64,000 nt of DNA from JAEHDI01 sp035455185 (lineage in GTDB: Bacteria; Acidobacteriota; Terriglobia; Bryobacterales; Bryobacteraceae): contig DATIFQ010000359.1 of NCBI GenBank assembly GCA_035455185.1, forward strand, positions 1 to 64,000, in the 5' to 3' direction. The position numbers and the translations under genes are program-made. Under the pieces are notes generated by a model, which was not told the DNA's origin, made no database searches, and worked only from the letters and a program-made list of their open reading frames with translations. Shown here piece after piece: positions 54,424 through 63,367 of the stretch. How positions within the stretch are numbered: position 1 is the first letter of the stretch; every line of letters starts with the position of its first letter.

Positions 54424-57400
54424 CACTCTCGCCAAAGCAGAAGGCGGCCGTCGAACGCAGTGGACAGGATGTCTGCGTCGTCGCGGGACCTGGCTCCGGC
54501 AAGACCCGTGTGCTGGTGGAGCGGTTTTGCTGGCTGGTGTCCGCGCGTGGCGTATCACCGCTCCGCGTTCTTGCCATAACGTTCACCGAAAAGGCCGCAA
54601 CAGAGATCAAGCAGCGCCTGGTCAACGCCTTCTCCGGCGATGCGAAAGTCCGTGAGCAGATCGAGCGCACGTACGTTTCAACCATCCATGGTTTTTGCGC
54701 ACGGCTGCTCCGCGAGAACTCGGTGGCCGCGGGACTCGATCCCAGATTCATAGTGATGGACGCACCGGCGAGCGCGGCCGAACTCGACCATGCGGCCGAT
54801 GCGGCACTCGAACGGCTCTACACCGAGCGGCCGTCCGAGTTTCGCGGGCTGCTGGACGCGAGCTACTTCTCGACAGACCTCGCAAGTTGCCTGATCCACG
54901 TCTATCATGCGCAACGAGTTGCCGGCGTCCCGCTCGCGCGCGGAAGGGATGCATCGCCCCCTGCAGAGAGCCTCTCCGGCATTGTCCAGGAGTTGTACGA
55001 CCTGCTCTCGAGGGTTCCGCCGCCAAAGACAACACCACAGATAGGCAGAATTACCTCGATCAAGGGCTGGTTGGAGCGCGCCGGAACGTTGGAACGGAAA
55101 CCCTTGGGTGCGGAACACTTCCGCCTGCTTAAAGATTTCAAGTGCGACCTTAACACGTTCAAGCCAGGTCCCGATCGCGAAGCCGCCCGCGATTTACGGA
55201 AGAGACGGATTCCCCGACTTCAAGCATTGCTGGCAACGGAATACTACGAGCGGTTCCGCGCGTTGCTGGTGGAGGCAATCGAGCGGATCGACGAGGCCTA
55301 CAGGTCGCGAAAGCGGGAACTGAGCGCGCTCGATTTTTCCGATCTGGAGGAGCACACGATCAGGCTGCTCGAAGGAAATCCCGAGGTGCGCGATTCCCTC
55401 CGGAAGAGCTTCGACTACATTCTGATGGACGAGCTTCAGGACACGAATCCGCTCCAATGGAAGATCGTGAACCTGATCCGGTCACCGGAACGGTTCTTTG
55501 CTGTCGGTGACATCAACCAGTCCATTTACGGATTCCGGCAAGCCGCGCCGGAAGCGTTCCGGGAGTACCGGAAAGGCATCGAGAGCGCAAGATGGAAAGT
55601 CGACGATCTCGACGAGAATTACCGCAGCCGTCAGGCGATCCTTTCGGCGGCGGAATGCGTCCTGGCGGGCGCTCCGGGTATCGAGCTGCGCGAATTGAAG
55701 GCGAAGCGGCAATTCTGCCGGAAAACCGAACCGTCGGTGGAGGTGATCGTAGCTTGTGCCGCGAAACCGGCGGATCCGGCGGACGTCGAGGCCCGCTGGA
55801 TCGCACGGCGCATCCGCGAGCTCGAAGGGAAACTGAAAATCGGATCTCTCACCGATCCCCGCGCGGCCCGTTTTCGCGATTTTGCGATTCTTGTGCGCGC
55901 GAACACCGCCCTCCCGCCGATTGAGCGCGCCTTTAAGGAATTTGATGTTCCCTATCTGACGACAGGTGGGCAAACCTTTTATGAGGCCCGCGAAGTGCGG
56001 GATCTGGTTCTGCTTCTCCGCACGATCGACAATCCACGGGACGAGATCGCGCTGGCAGGCGTTCTGCGATCTCCCCTGGGAGGTGTCGCCGACGAGACAC
56101 TGTTGCGGATGAAATCGCACGACAGGCTCGGCACTGTGCTGCGGCGGCTCGATCATCTGGACCTTTCCTCGTTCGACGCCGGGGACCTCGAGCGGCTCCG
56201 GGGATTCCGCGATCTGTTGAACCGGCTTCGGAGCGTACGCGACGACGTTCCGCCCGATCGCCTGCTGCTTGACGCCATCGACGGCTCGGGATACGGAAGT
56301 CAACTGGATGGGCGCGCCCGGGCCAATGTGGATAAGCTGCTCGCGCTGGTTTGTGACTGGCACTGTGCGCAGCCGCGTCCGGTGAACGAACTCGTCGAGG
56401 ATCTCGAATGGATTCGCGAGGCGGCAACAGAGGCCGACGCGCCGCCGGACGACTCCTCGAATGCCGTGCGGGTGATGTCCATCCATCAGGCGAAGGGGCT
56501 GGAGTTCCCGGTTGTCTTGCTCGCGGCGCTCCATCGCCATACGAACGACACCCAGCCTTCACTGTGCCTTGCGCCGGAAGGCCGACTCGGAGTCCGGTGG
56601 CGGAATCCGGCGGGAAGCGGCTATGTGGACGACGTCTTCCATGTGGAGTCCATGGCCCTGACCGACGCCCGTGAGCGTGAGGAGGAGGACCGCCTGCTGT
56701 ACGTCGCCATGACTCGGGCGGAGGAGCACCTTGTACTCTCGTTCGCGAGGACTGACCGGCCCGGCGCGAGGGCGGAGAGGGTCGCTGGAGCGTTCGGCAT
56801 CGATCTCCAACAGACCGACGCAGGGCCGCGGGTTTTTGCCCCCGTAGGCGCCCATTTCGAGGTGCGGTTGTTTCGCGCAGCCGGCCCACCTGAGGCGGTG
56901 GAAATGCGTGAGGGAGACTTCTCGTTGCCGGTGGAAGAACTCCTCGTACCTCATGGCGCGGCGTCCAGCCAGCACGATTCCTCCGCTTCGGTGACGGCGA
57001 TTCTTGCCTTCGAACAATGCCCACGCCGCTATTTTCTCGACCGCTACCTAGGATGGAGCGGCGTCTCCCAGCCGGCCGCCGCTGAAGAATACGAGAGTCA
57101 GTCCGCACGCGAGGAGTTGGACGAACCCGACGCAGCCGAGTTCGGGCTTCAGGTGCACGCTCTGCTTGCGGGCGCCGCCATAGAGTCTCCGGACGCGGAG
57201 GCTGTGGAACTGAAGGCTCGTTTCGATGCGAGCGCCCTTGGACGCCGGGTCCGTCGCGCGGACAGGATCGAACGGGAGTTCGATTTCCTCCTTGCCGTAG
57301 ACGACATCGTGCTGCACGGCCAGATCGACCTCTGGTTCGAGGAAAACGGCCGGCTTGTGCTCGTGGACTACAAAACCAACGACATTCGGGATGAGGATGC

Positions 57401-57725
57401 CCACTCTCGGGCCGATGACTACTCGTTGCAACTGCGCCTCTACGCGCTTGCCCTCGAACGGGTGTGCGGGCGACTGCCTGACGAAGCGTACATCTGCTTC
57501 CTCAGGCCGGGCAGGTCAGTCTCTGTGGATCTCTCCGAAGCGGCCCTCGCCTCTGCACGCGGAAGCGTGGGGAGGTTTCGCGAGGCGCAAAACAAACTCA
57601 GTTTCCCGTTACGCGAAAGCCCGCAGTGCCGAGCGTGTCCGTTCTACCGCGGTTTATGTCCCGCCGGACGCGGACAGGCTGCTAAGGATGCGGACCCGCC
57701 ATCTTCTTTTCAAGAGCGTTCATGA
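54420..57725 (+). CDS. addA: AddA-like UvrD-family helicase/nuclease
   Basis: 1101 residues from ATG 54420. Helicase motifs: Walker A AGPGSGKTRVL, ILAITFTEKAA (motif Ia), Walker B LMDELQDTNP, GDINQSIYGFR (motif III), LDENYRSRQAIL (motif IV), VMSIHQAKGLEFPVV (motif V) and LLYVAMTRAEEHL (motif VI). The C-terminus has a PD-(D/E)xK nuclease (DDIVLHGQIDLWF, LVDYKTND). Together with AddB it would unwind and degrade DNA ends. The final 44 bases overlap the convergent anti-sigma gene. Confidence 0.92.
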   Translation: MTLSPKQKAAVERSGQDVCVVAGPGSGKTRVLVERFCWLVSARGVSPLRVLAITFTEKAATEIKQRLVNAFSGDAKVREQIERTYVSTIHGFCARLLRENSVAAGLDPRFIVMDAPASAAELDHAADAALERLYTERPSEFRGLLDASYFSTDLASCLIHVYHAQRVAGVPLARGRDASPPAESLSGIVQELYDLLSRVPPPKTTPQIGRITSIKGWLERAGTLERKPLGAEHFRLLKDFKCDLNTFKPGPDREAARDLRKRRIPRLQALLATEYYERFRALLVEAIERIDEAYRSRKRELSALDFSDLEEHTIRLLEGNPEVRDSLRKSFDYILMDELQDTNPLQWKIVNLIRSPERFFAVGDINQSIYGFRQAAPEAFREYRKGIESARWKVDDLDENYRSRQAILSAAECVLAGAPGIELRELKAKRQFCRKTEPSVEVIVACAAKPADPADVEARWIARRIRELEGKLKIGSLTDPRAARFRDFAILVRANTALPPIERAFKEFDVPYLTTGGQTFYEAREVRDLVLLLRTIDNPRDEIALAGVLRSPLGGVADETLLRMKSHDRLGTVLRRLDHLDLSSFDAGDLERLRGFRDLLNRLRSVRDDVPPDRLLLDAIDGSGYGSQLDGRARANVDKLLALVCDWHCAQPRPVNELVEDLEWIREAATEADAPPDDSSNAVRVMSIHQAKGLEFPVVLLAALHRHTNDTQPSLCLAPEGRLGVRWRNPAGSGYVDDVFHVESMALTDAREREEEDRLLYVAMTRAEEHLVLSFARTDRPGARAERVAGAFGIDLQQTDAGPRVFAPVGAHFEVRLFRAAGPPEAVEMREGDFSLPVEELLVPHGAASSQHDSSASVTAILAFEQCPRRYFLDRYLGWSGVSQPAAAEEYESQSAREELDEPDAAEFGLQVHALLAGAAIESPDAEAVELKARFDASALGRRVRRADRIEREFDFLLAVDDIVLHGQIDLWFEENGRLVLVDYKTNDIRDEDAHSRADDYSLQLRLYALALERVCGRLPDEAYICFLRPGRSVSVDLSEAALASARGSVGRFREAQNKLSFPLRESPQCRACPFYRGLCPAGRGQAAKDADPPSSFQERS

Positions 57726-57924
57726 GGCGGCGGTGCAGATCCTCAGCCAGGGGCTGAGGGTCCATGCCCTTGTAAATCTGGATGGTCCGCTTGGTGGTAT
57801 CCACCATCACCCAGCAGTTCGGGCACTCCGTAACGTGCGCCTCGAGTTGCTGGCGCATCTCCTCCTGGATGGTACCGTCGAGGTACTCGGAGAGTTCGTC
57901 CATGAAGGCCTTACAAGTAAGCAA
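57682..57924 (-). CDS. Soluble zinc-finger anti-sigma factor
   Basis: 80 residues. TTG start with AAGGAG nine bases upstream. The zinc motif is HVTECPNC (His, then CxxC), with an additional Cys near the N-terminus (LTCKAF). No membrane helix is present, so this is a soluble regulator of the neighbouring sigma factor. The start overlaps the sigma stop by 14 bases; translation is probably coupled. Its 3' end overlaps addA. Confidence 0.82.
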   Translation of the reverse strand: MLTCKAFMDELSEYLDGTIQEEMRQQLEAHVTECPNCWVMVDTTKRTIQIYKGMDPQPLAEDLHRRLMNALEKKMAGPHP

Positions 57925-58540
57925 AGACGTCGTCTCCTTTCCGCTTGAAAAATCGCGTGAGCCGGTCCCTAAGCTGCAACCGCGCGCGCAGAAGCCGGCT
58001 CTTGACGGCGGGAATGGATATGTTCAGCACGCCGGCCGTCTCTTCCGTGGAAAGCTCATCGATATCGCGGAGCACGAACACGGTACGAAAGATCGGCGGC
58101 AGGGCGTCGATCGCCTCGTCGAGAATCCTGCGCAACTCCTCTCTCGAATACCGTTCCTCGGGATTGTCTTCCCAGACCGCGATCTCTCGCGCTACAGTCT
58201 CTTCTCCAGTGTCGATGCCCTCGTCCAGAGACACCGTCCGTGCCGTCCTGCGCTTGCGGAGCTTCATCAGCGACTCGTTTACCGCAATTCGCACAAGCCA
58301 CGTGTAGAACTTTGACTGCCGCTGGAACTCGGGCAGGTGTCCGTAAGCCTTCAGGAACGTCTCCTGAAGAACGTCTTCCGCGTCTTCCTGGCTCTGTGTG
58401 ATGTGCTTCGCAAGCCTGAAAATCTTACGCTCGTACTGGTTGACGAGTTCTGTGAAGGCACGCGCATCACCGCCCTGGGCCCGTTCTACCAGGTTCGATT
58501 CGTCAAACGTAATGGCTTGCGTGGAAGGCTGGCCCATCAC
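57911..58540 (-). CDS. ECF sigma factor, RpoE-like
   Basis: 209 residues. Region 2: FTELVNQYERKIFRLAKHI, EDAEDVLQETFLKAY, KFYTWLVRIAVNESLMKLRK; region 4: LRDIDELSTEETAGVLN with ISIPAVKSRLLRARLQL. GTG start (ATG at 58537 also in frame); GGAG lies 11 bases upstream. It is followed by the zinc-finger anti-sigma gene. The start lies 106 bases from the divergent thrS; the shared upstream region has no obvious promoter that I can assign. Confidence 0.93.
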   Translation of the reverse strand: MMGQPSTQAITFDESNLVERAQGGDARAFTELVNQYERKIFRLAKHITQSQEDAEDVLQETFLKAYGHLPEFQRQSKFYTWLVRIAVNESLMKLRKRRTARTVSLDEGIDTGEETVAREIAVWEDNPEERYSREELRRILDEAIDALPPIFRTVFVLRDIDELSTEETAGVLNISIPAVKSRLLRARLQLRDRLTRFFKRKGDDVFAYL

Positions 58541-58646
58541 GGACCCGTGTTCTCCTCCTTCAATCTTAGCGCGGAAGCCGGCCGCGGCGCTGCCGCAGCG
58601 CGACGGACGAAAGTGGAGCCTGTGTTACGCTGAAAATTCAGCCCTT

Positions 58647-60587
58647 ATGAGCACCATCAGTGTCACTCTGCCGGATGGCAGCCGGCAAGAGCATCCGGCG
58701 GGTGTCCGTCCCATCGATATCGCCAGAAAGATCGGATCGCGCCTCGCCGACGAGGCCGTCGTCGCGCGCGTTAATGGGAGCCTGTACGACCTGACGCGCC
58801 CCCTTGAATCGGATGTAACACTCGAAATCCTGACGACGAAGAACCCGGAAGCCCTCGAAGTCTACCGCCACTCCACCGCTCATTTGATGGCTGCCGCCGT
58901 GCTCGAACTGTATCCAAGTACGAAGCTCGGGATCGGGCCGCCGATCGACAACGGTTTCTACTACGACTTCCTGCGCAACGAGCCGTTCACGCCGGAAGAC
59001 CTCGAGAAAATCGAGGCCAAGATGTGGGAGCTTCAGGGGAAGGACCTGCCCTACGAGCGCAAGCTCACGCCCAAGGCAGAAGGCCTGAAGAAGTACGCCG
59101 AAATGGGCGAGCAGATGAAGTGCGAGCTGATCGAGGAACGCGCCGACGACATGTTCTCCGAATACACCCTGGGCCCGCATTTCATCGACTTCTGCCGCGG
59201 CCCGCACCTTCCTTCCACCTCGCGGATCAAGGCGTTCAAGCTGCTCTCCGTCGCCGGCGCGTACTGGCGTGGCGACGAGCATAGCCACCAGATGCAGCGC
59301 ATCTACGGGACGGCTTTCTTTACCCGGAAGGAACTCGAGGCCTACCTGCGTCAGCTTGAGGAGGCCAAGAAGCGTGATCACCGGAAGCTCGGCAGGGAAC
59401 TCGACCTGTTCAGCATCCAGGAACTGGCCGGTCCGGGGCTTGCGTTCTTCCACCCCAAAGGCGGAGTCGTCCGCAAGCTCATCGAGGACTGGATGCGCGA
59501 CCAGTATGTCGCCCGCGGATATTCGCTCGTCTACACTCCCCACGTGGCCCGTGCAGACCTCTGGAAGACGTCCGGCCACTACAACTTCTACGCCGAGAAC
59601 ATGTTCGCCCGGATGGAGTTGGACGACGCCGAGTATCAGCTCAGGCCCATGAACTGTCCGTTCCACATCCTCATCTACCAGGACAGGATGCGAAGCTACC
59701 GGGACCTGCCAGTCCGCCTGGGCGAGCTCGGCACCGTCTACCGGTACGAACGCTCCGGCGTCATGCACGGGCTGTTGCGTGTCCGCGGCTTCACGCAGGA
59801 TGACGCTCACATCTTCTGCGCGCCCGAGCAGATCGAAGATGAGATTGTGAACTGCCTTCAGTTCGCGGTGGACGTGCTGAGCACCTTCGGTTTCGACTCG
59901 TACGAAGCGGAGTTGTCAACCTGGGACGGCGGCAAGAGCGGGAAGTACGACGGCTCGCCGGATCAGTGGCAGCTCGCAGAGAGCGCACTCCACAAGGCGA
60001 CGGACCGCCTGAGCATGAAGGTAAAAGTGATACCCGATGAGGCGGCCTTCTACGGCCCGAAGATCGACGTCAAGCTTGTCGACGCCATCGGCCGGCTTTG
60101 GCAGCTTTCCACGGTACAGTTCGACTTCACGCTGCCGAGACGCTTCGGCCTCGAGTACATCGCCGAGGACGGTAAGGCACACCAGCCGCTGATGGTGCAC
60201 CGCGCCCTGTACGGCTCGGTGGAGCGGTTCTTCGGGATTCTACTCGAACACTATGCCGGTGCCTTCCCGGTGTGGTTGGCGCCGGTGCAGGCGGCGGTGT
60301 TGCCGATCACCGACCGGCATGTCGACTACGCCAAGCAGGTCGCCGAACGTCTCAAGGCCGCCGGTGTCCGCGCGCACCTCGACGACCGTAACGAAAAGGT
60401 CAACCTCAAAATCCGTGAGGCGCAATTGCAGAAGGTGCCTTACATGCTGGTGGTGGGCGACCGCGAAGCGCAGAACGGAACGGTCTCGGTGCGGAACCGG
60501 AAGCACGGCGATCAGGGAGCCAAACCCGTCGAGGAGTTCCTTGCGGCGATCAGATCACTGATCGAGACCAAGTCCGTTTCCGAGTAG
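58647..60587 (+). CDS. thrS: Threonyl-tRNA synthetase
   Basis: 646 residues from ATG 58647, a normal bacterial ThrRS length. It attaches threonine to tRNA-Thr. Domains in order: TGS (DGSRQEHPAGVRPIDIA), editing domain (HSTAHLMAAAV and the later CRGPHLPSTS), class II catalytic core (LRPMNCPFHILIYQ, RYERSGVMHGLLRVRGFTQDDAHIFC, with Cys, His zinc ligands) and the C-terminal anticodon-binding domain (VLPITDRHVDYAKQV). The frame is open upstream to 58398, but this overlaps the sigma gene antisense and lacks synthetase similarity. The end overlaps the convergent kinase gene by 38 bases. Confidence 0.96.
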   Translation: MSTISVTLPDGSRQEHPAGVRPIDIARKIGSRLADEAVVARVNGSLYDLTRPLESDVTLEILTTKNPEALEVYRHSTAHLMAAAVLELYPSTKLGIGPPIDNGFYYDFLRNEPFTPEDLEKIEAKMWELQGKDLPYERKLTPKAEGLKKYAEMGEQMKCELIEERADDMFSEYTLGPHFIDFCRGPHLPSTSRIKAFKLLSVAGAYWRGDEHSHQMQRIYGTAFFTRKELEAYLRQLEEAKKRDHRKLGRELDLFSIQELAGPGLAFFHPKGGVVRKLIEDWMRDQYVARGYSLVYTPHVARADLWKTSGHYNFYAENMFARMELDDAEYQLRPMNCPFHILIYQDRMRSYRDLPVRLGELGTVYRYERSGVMHGLLRVRGFTQDDAHIFCAPEQIEDEIVNCLQFAVDVLSTFGFDSYEAELSTWDGGKSGKYDGSPDQWQLAESALHKATDRLSMKVKVIPDEAAFYGPKIDVKLVDAIGRLWQLSTVQFDFTLPRRFGLEYIAEDGKAHQPLMVHRALYGSVERFFGILLEHYAGAFPVWLAPVQAAVLPITDRHVDYAKQVAERLKAAGVRAHLDDRNEKVNLKIREAQLQKVPYMLVVGDREAQNGTVSVRNRKHGDQGAKPVEEFLAAIRSLIETKSVSE

Positions 60588-61098
60588 CGGTCCCCAGCGG
60601 GCTGCCTGTCGTCAGGTACTTCTCGACCTTCGCCAACGCGGTGTCGATGGGAAGTGTGCTATCCACCGTCACACCCTCGCTGAAAAACGGGTAACCGGAC
60701 ACAAGTTCGATCACGCGCTCGGGCGTCAGATCGATGCCCGGATGGTTCCCCCAACGCTGTTGCGCCCGCTCGACTGCGATCTCGGGAGGAACCGTGCATT
60801 CAATCAGGTAGAGCGCCGCTCCGGCCCGCCCGGCGGCCTCTTCAAGGTCGGATCGGTCCTCCGCGCGGCCATAGCACGCGTTCACAATGACAGTCGCGCC
60901 GGATGTCGCCAGCAACTCCGCTCCAAGGTGCATGGCTCGGTACGCGACAGCCCGGTCCTGGCGCGTATGCGCCGAGTCCGGCAGCAGGCGGACACGGACC
61001 GCATCCATTTCGAGATGTACAATCCCCCGCCGCGAGGCCAGCAGATCGCCGAGAGTCGACTTGCCGGAACACGGCGGTCCGGAAACGACGATGATCAT
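60550..61098 (-). CDS. P-loop kinase-like ATPase
   Basis: 182 residues. Walker A is SGPPCSGKSTLG (6-17), followed by a conserved acidic position (LEMDAVR) and a mid-domain Arg-rich lid (AVERAQQRW). It resembles small-molecule kinases of the zeta-toxin/chloramphenicol phosphotransferase/gluconate kinase group. The substrate is unknown. The start overlaps the stop of the penicillin acylase-like gene (ATGA), so they are co-translated. Confidence 0.8.
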   Translation of the reverse strand: MIIVVSGPPCSGKSTLGDLLASRRGIVHLEMDAVRVRLLPDSAHTRQDRAVAYRAMHLGAELLATSGATVIVNACYGRAEDRSDLEEAAGRAGAALYLIECTVPPEIAVERAQQRWGNHPGIDLTPERVIELVSGYPFFSEGVTVDSTLPIDTALAKVEKYLTTGSPLGTATRKRTWSRSVI

Positions 61099-63320
61099 TC
61101 CTCGGTCGGAGTGAATCGTAGTGTCTCCTTTGCCTCAATGTTGCGGAACTGCATACGGAAACTCCGACCCTCGAGGTACGACTTCCATTGGTCGCGGTAA
61201 TGCCGCGAGAGCACTTGTCCGGACTGGCCGAAAGGAATGTTCAGGACGGAGCGGTCGAGATCCGAGAAGTCGACAACCATCCTCATTGACGGGCCGACTC
61301 GCGGCACGAAGCGGACCTGTTTCACCGTCGTCGGTGCGCCTCCGAATGGAACCGGTCCGAAGTTGAAGTACTTCCCAGCAAGCGGAAGTTGCCCGGCAAT
61401 GGGATGGTTGATACCCAGCTGGTTGTAACGCCCGTAGTCCCATTTCGTCACATCGCGGCCTTGTGTACGCTGCCCTTCCGCGATCGCGTTTGCCAGGTTG
61501 CTGACAAGAAGCTTGTCCCAATCGCCGGCCCATTCCGGCGGGCGTGTGCGAAGCAACCGTTCAACGACGGCCCGCGACATCTCGTAGGAATAGACGACCC
61601 CTTTGCCCGGAGAAGCGCGCTCGGCGAGGGCCCTGCACACATGCTGGCTCGCGAGTTCGGCGATCAACGCCGCCGCCGAACCGTTCCGCATCTGGCCGTC
61701 GAAATCTCGAAGTAGCTTCGCCGCCTCATCGACCGGAGCGCCTTTCGCGCCGCGACGGCCACATGCCGCGGCGATCTCGCGGGCGAGGTAGTGATGAAAC
61801 GCCGAGTACTCGTCCGTCTGGAGCCGCAGCGTATCCTCCGTCGACCATCCTTTCCGGGATGACAGCCGCGCACGAATCTGGTTCGCGCGGTAGGGAGACG
61901 AAAAATTCCCGCCGACTCGGTAGGGGTAATCTTCCGGGAACGGATTCTGATTCGCGCTGATGATGATACCCGAAGCCGGGTTGAAGACGGACGGAAGCTG
62001 CTCAAACGGAATGAACCCCCGCCATTCGAACTCACCGAAGCTGCCATCCACCGGGACATCGCCGGAGTAGTTCGCACGAATCGGGAACCGGCCGGCTGCT
62101 TGGTAGCCGATGTTGCCGTCGAGATCGGCATACACGAAGTTGGAGCCGGGGGCTGGAAGACGCGCCAGGGCGGCTCGGAATTCGCCCCAGTTGCAGGCGC
62201 GGTCGAGGTCGAGGATCGGATATTGAAACCCACCCGATTCGGCTGGCGCCCAACGCACCGAAAGATAACGGCCGCCTTGCGACAGAAAGATCGGTCCGTT
62301 CCGGGTGACCCAGGTTACCAGTTGCTCCGGTCTTCCGTCCCTCACCCGGATGACCTCACGCTCGGGACGGGCAGTCTCGACCTGGCCACGATAAACGTAG
62401 CTTCCGCCGGCAGGATCGAACTTTTCGACATAGAGGTCCTGCACGTCAAACTGCAAGTTCGTGACCGACCAGGCGATGCGCTCGTTGTGGCCGATGATGA
62501 CCCCGGGCAGCCCGGGAAGCGACACTCCGGAAACGTTGAGTCCCGGCGCCTTCAGGTGCACCATGTACCAAGTTCCCGGCACCGAGTACTCGAGGTGCGG
62601 GTCGCCGGCAAGCAGTGCCTTCCCTGTGGCGGTGCGTGATCCCGCGATCGCCCATGCATTGGAGCCGGGTTGGAACTCCGAGCCGCTGCGCACGGGAAAA
62701 AGTGCTTCGACCTTTTGACGGTCTCCGCCGGCAAGCAGGTTCTCCTTGCGTAACTCGATCTTCCACATTGATGAGAGCATGCTCTCCATTTGCAGCGCGG
62801 ACAGAATCGTATCGACCACGCTCCACGGGCGCGGCTCGTACCGCAGCAGCGTAAACTCGATGGGAAGCTGTCTGCGGTGCGTTTCGATGAAGAAGTTCAC
62901 GCCGCCGGCGTAAGCGGCCAACGCCGTACGATCGTTCTGAGTGATGGCCTTGTAGTGCTCCTCAGCGACACGGCGCACCCGCATCTGCCGGGCTTCGCGG
63001 TCGGAATTCAGCGCACCCGGTCCGACAATCTCGGCCAGTTCGCCGGCCGCGAGGCGGCGAATCGCATCCATTTGCCAGAGGCGGTCTTGCGCCGTCACGA
63101 ACCCTTGAAGGAACAGAGCGTCCTGCTCGGAGGCTGCGGATATGTGAGGCACGCCCAGAGCGTCTCGTGTGACCGTCGCCTGGGCCTCGATGGGCGCTGT
63201 AAGCGAGCCGGAGGTCACCGGTAGCGGCCGCCAGACGAACCAATACACACCGATGAGCGCGGCGGCCAGCGCAACCGCAATGGCCAAGTTTATATACTTG
63301 AGAATCCGATGGCTGGCCAC
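61095..63320 (-). CDS. Penicillin acylase-family N-terminal nucleophile hydrolase
   Basis: About 741 residues. An N-terminal membrane helix (INLAIAVALAAALIGVYWFV) precedes the alpha-chain region (TRDALGVPHISAASEQDALF, then FVTAQDRLWQMDAIRR). The autocatalytic nucleophile is the serine in PGSNAWAIAGS, at residue 220, exposed after self-cleavage. The beta-chain follows with LPGVIIGHNERIAWSVTN and ISANQNPF. The family hydrolyses amide bonds such as acyl-homoserine lactones, penicillin or other acyl amides; the native substrate is unknown. Start is uncertain: the frame begins at a TTG whose codon overlaps the divergent gene, and GTG 63320 is preferred. Confidence 0.88.
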   Translation of the reverse strand: MASHRILKYINLAIAVALAAALIGVYWFVWRPLPVTSGSLTAPIEAQATVTRDALGVPHISAASEQDALFLQGFVTAQDRLWQMDAIRRLAAGELAEIVGPGALNSDREARQMRVRRVAEEHYKAITQNDRTALAAYAGGVNFFIETHRRQLPIEFTLLRYEPRPWSVVDTILSALQMESMLSSMWKIELRKENLLAGGDRQKVEALFPVRSGSEFQPGSNAWAIAGSRTATGKALLAGDPHLEYSVPGTWYMVHLKAPGLNVSGVSLPGLPGVIIGHNERIAWSVTNLQFDVQDLYVEKFDPAGGSYVYRGQVETARPEREVIRVRDGRPEQLVTWVTRNGPIFLSQGGRYLSVRWAPAESGGFQYPILDLDRACNWGEFRAALARLPAPGSNFVYADLDGNIGYQAAGRFPIRANYSGDVPVDGSFGEFEWRGFIPFEQLPSVFNPASGIIISANQNPFPEDYPYRVGGNFSSPYRANQIRARLSSRKGWSTEDTLRLQTDEYSAFHHYLAREIAAACGRRGAKGAPVDEAAKLLRDFDGQMRNGSAAALIAELASQHVCRALAERASPGKGVVYSYEMSRAVVERLLRTRPPEWAGDWDKLLVSNLANAIAEGQRTQGRDVTKWDYGRYNQLGINHPIAGQLPLAGKYFNFGPVPFGGAPTTVKQVRFVPRVGPSMRMVVDFSDLDRSVLNIPFGQSGQVLSRHYRDQWKSYLEGRSFRMQFRNIEAKETLRFTPTEE

Positions 63321-63367
63321 TCCGCAATTGTACTGAAAAGCGTCCAGCCCGCCGCCCGGTGACCTCA

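Noticed and set aside
55933..57108. 391-residue minus-strand ORF inside addA
   Set aside because: Arginine-rich shadow of a high-GC gene; the addA helicase motifs on the plus strand account for the region.
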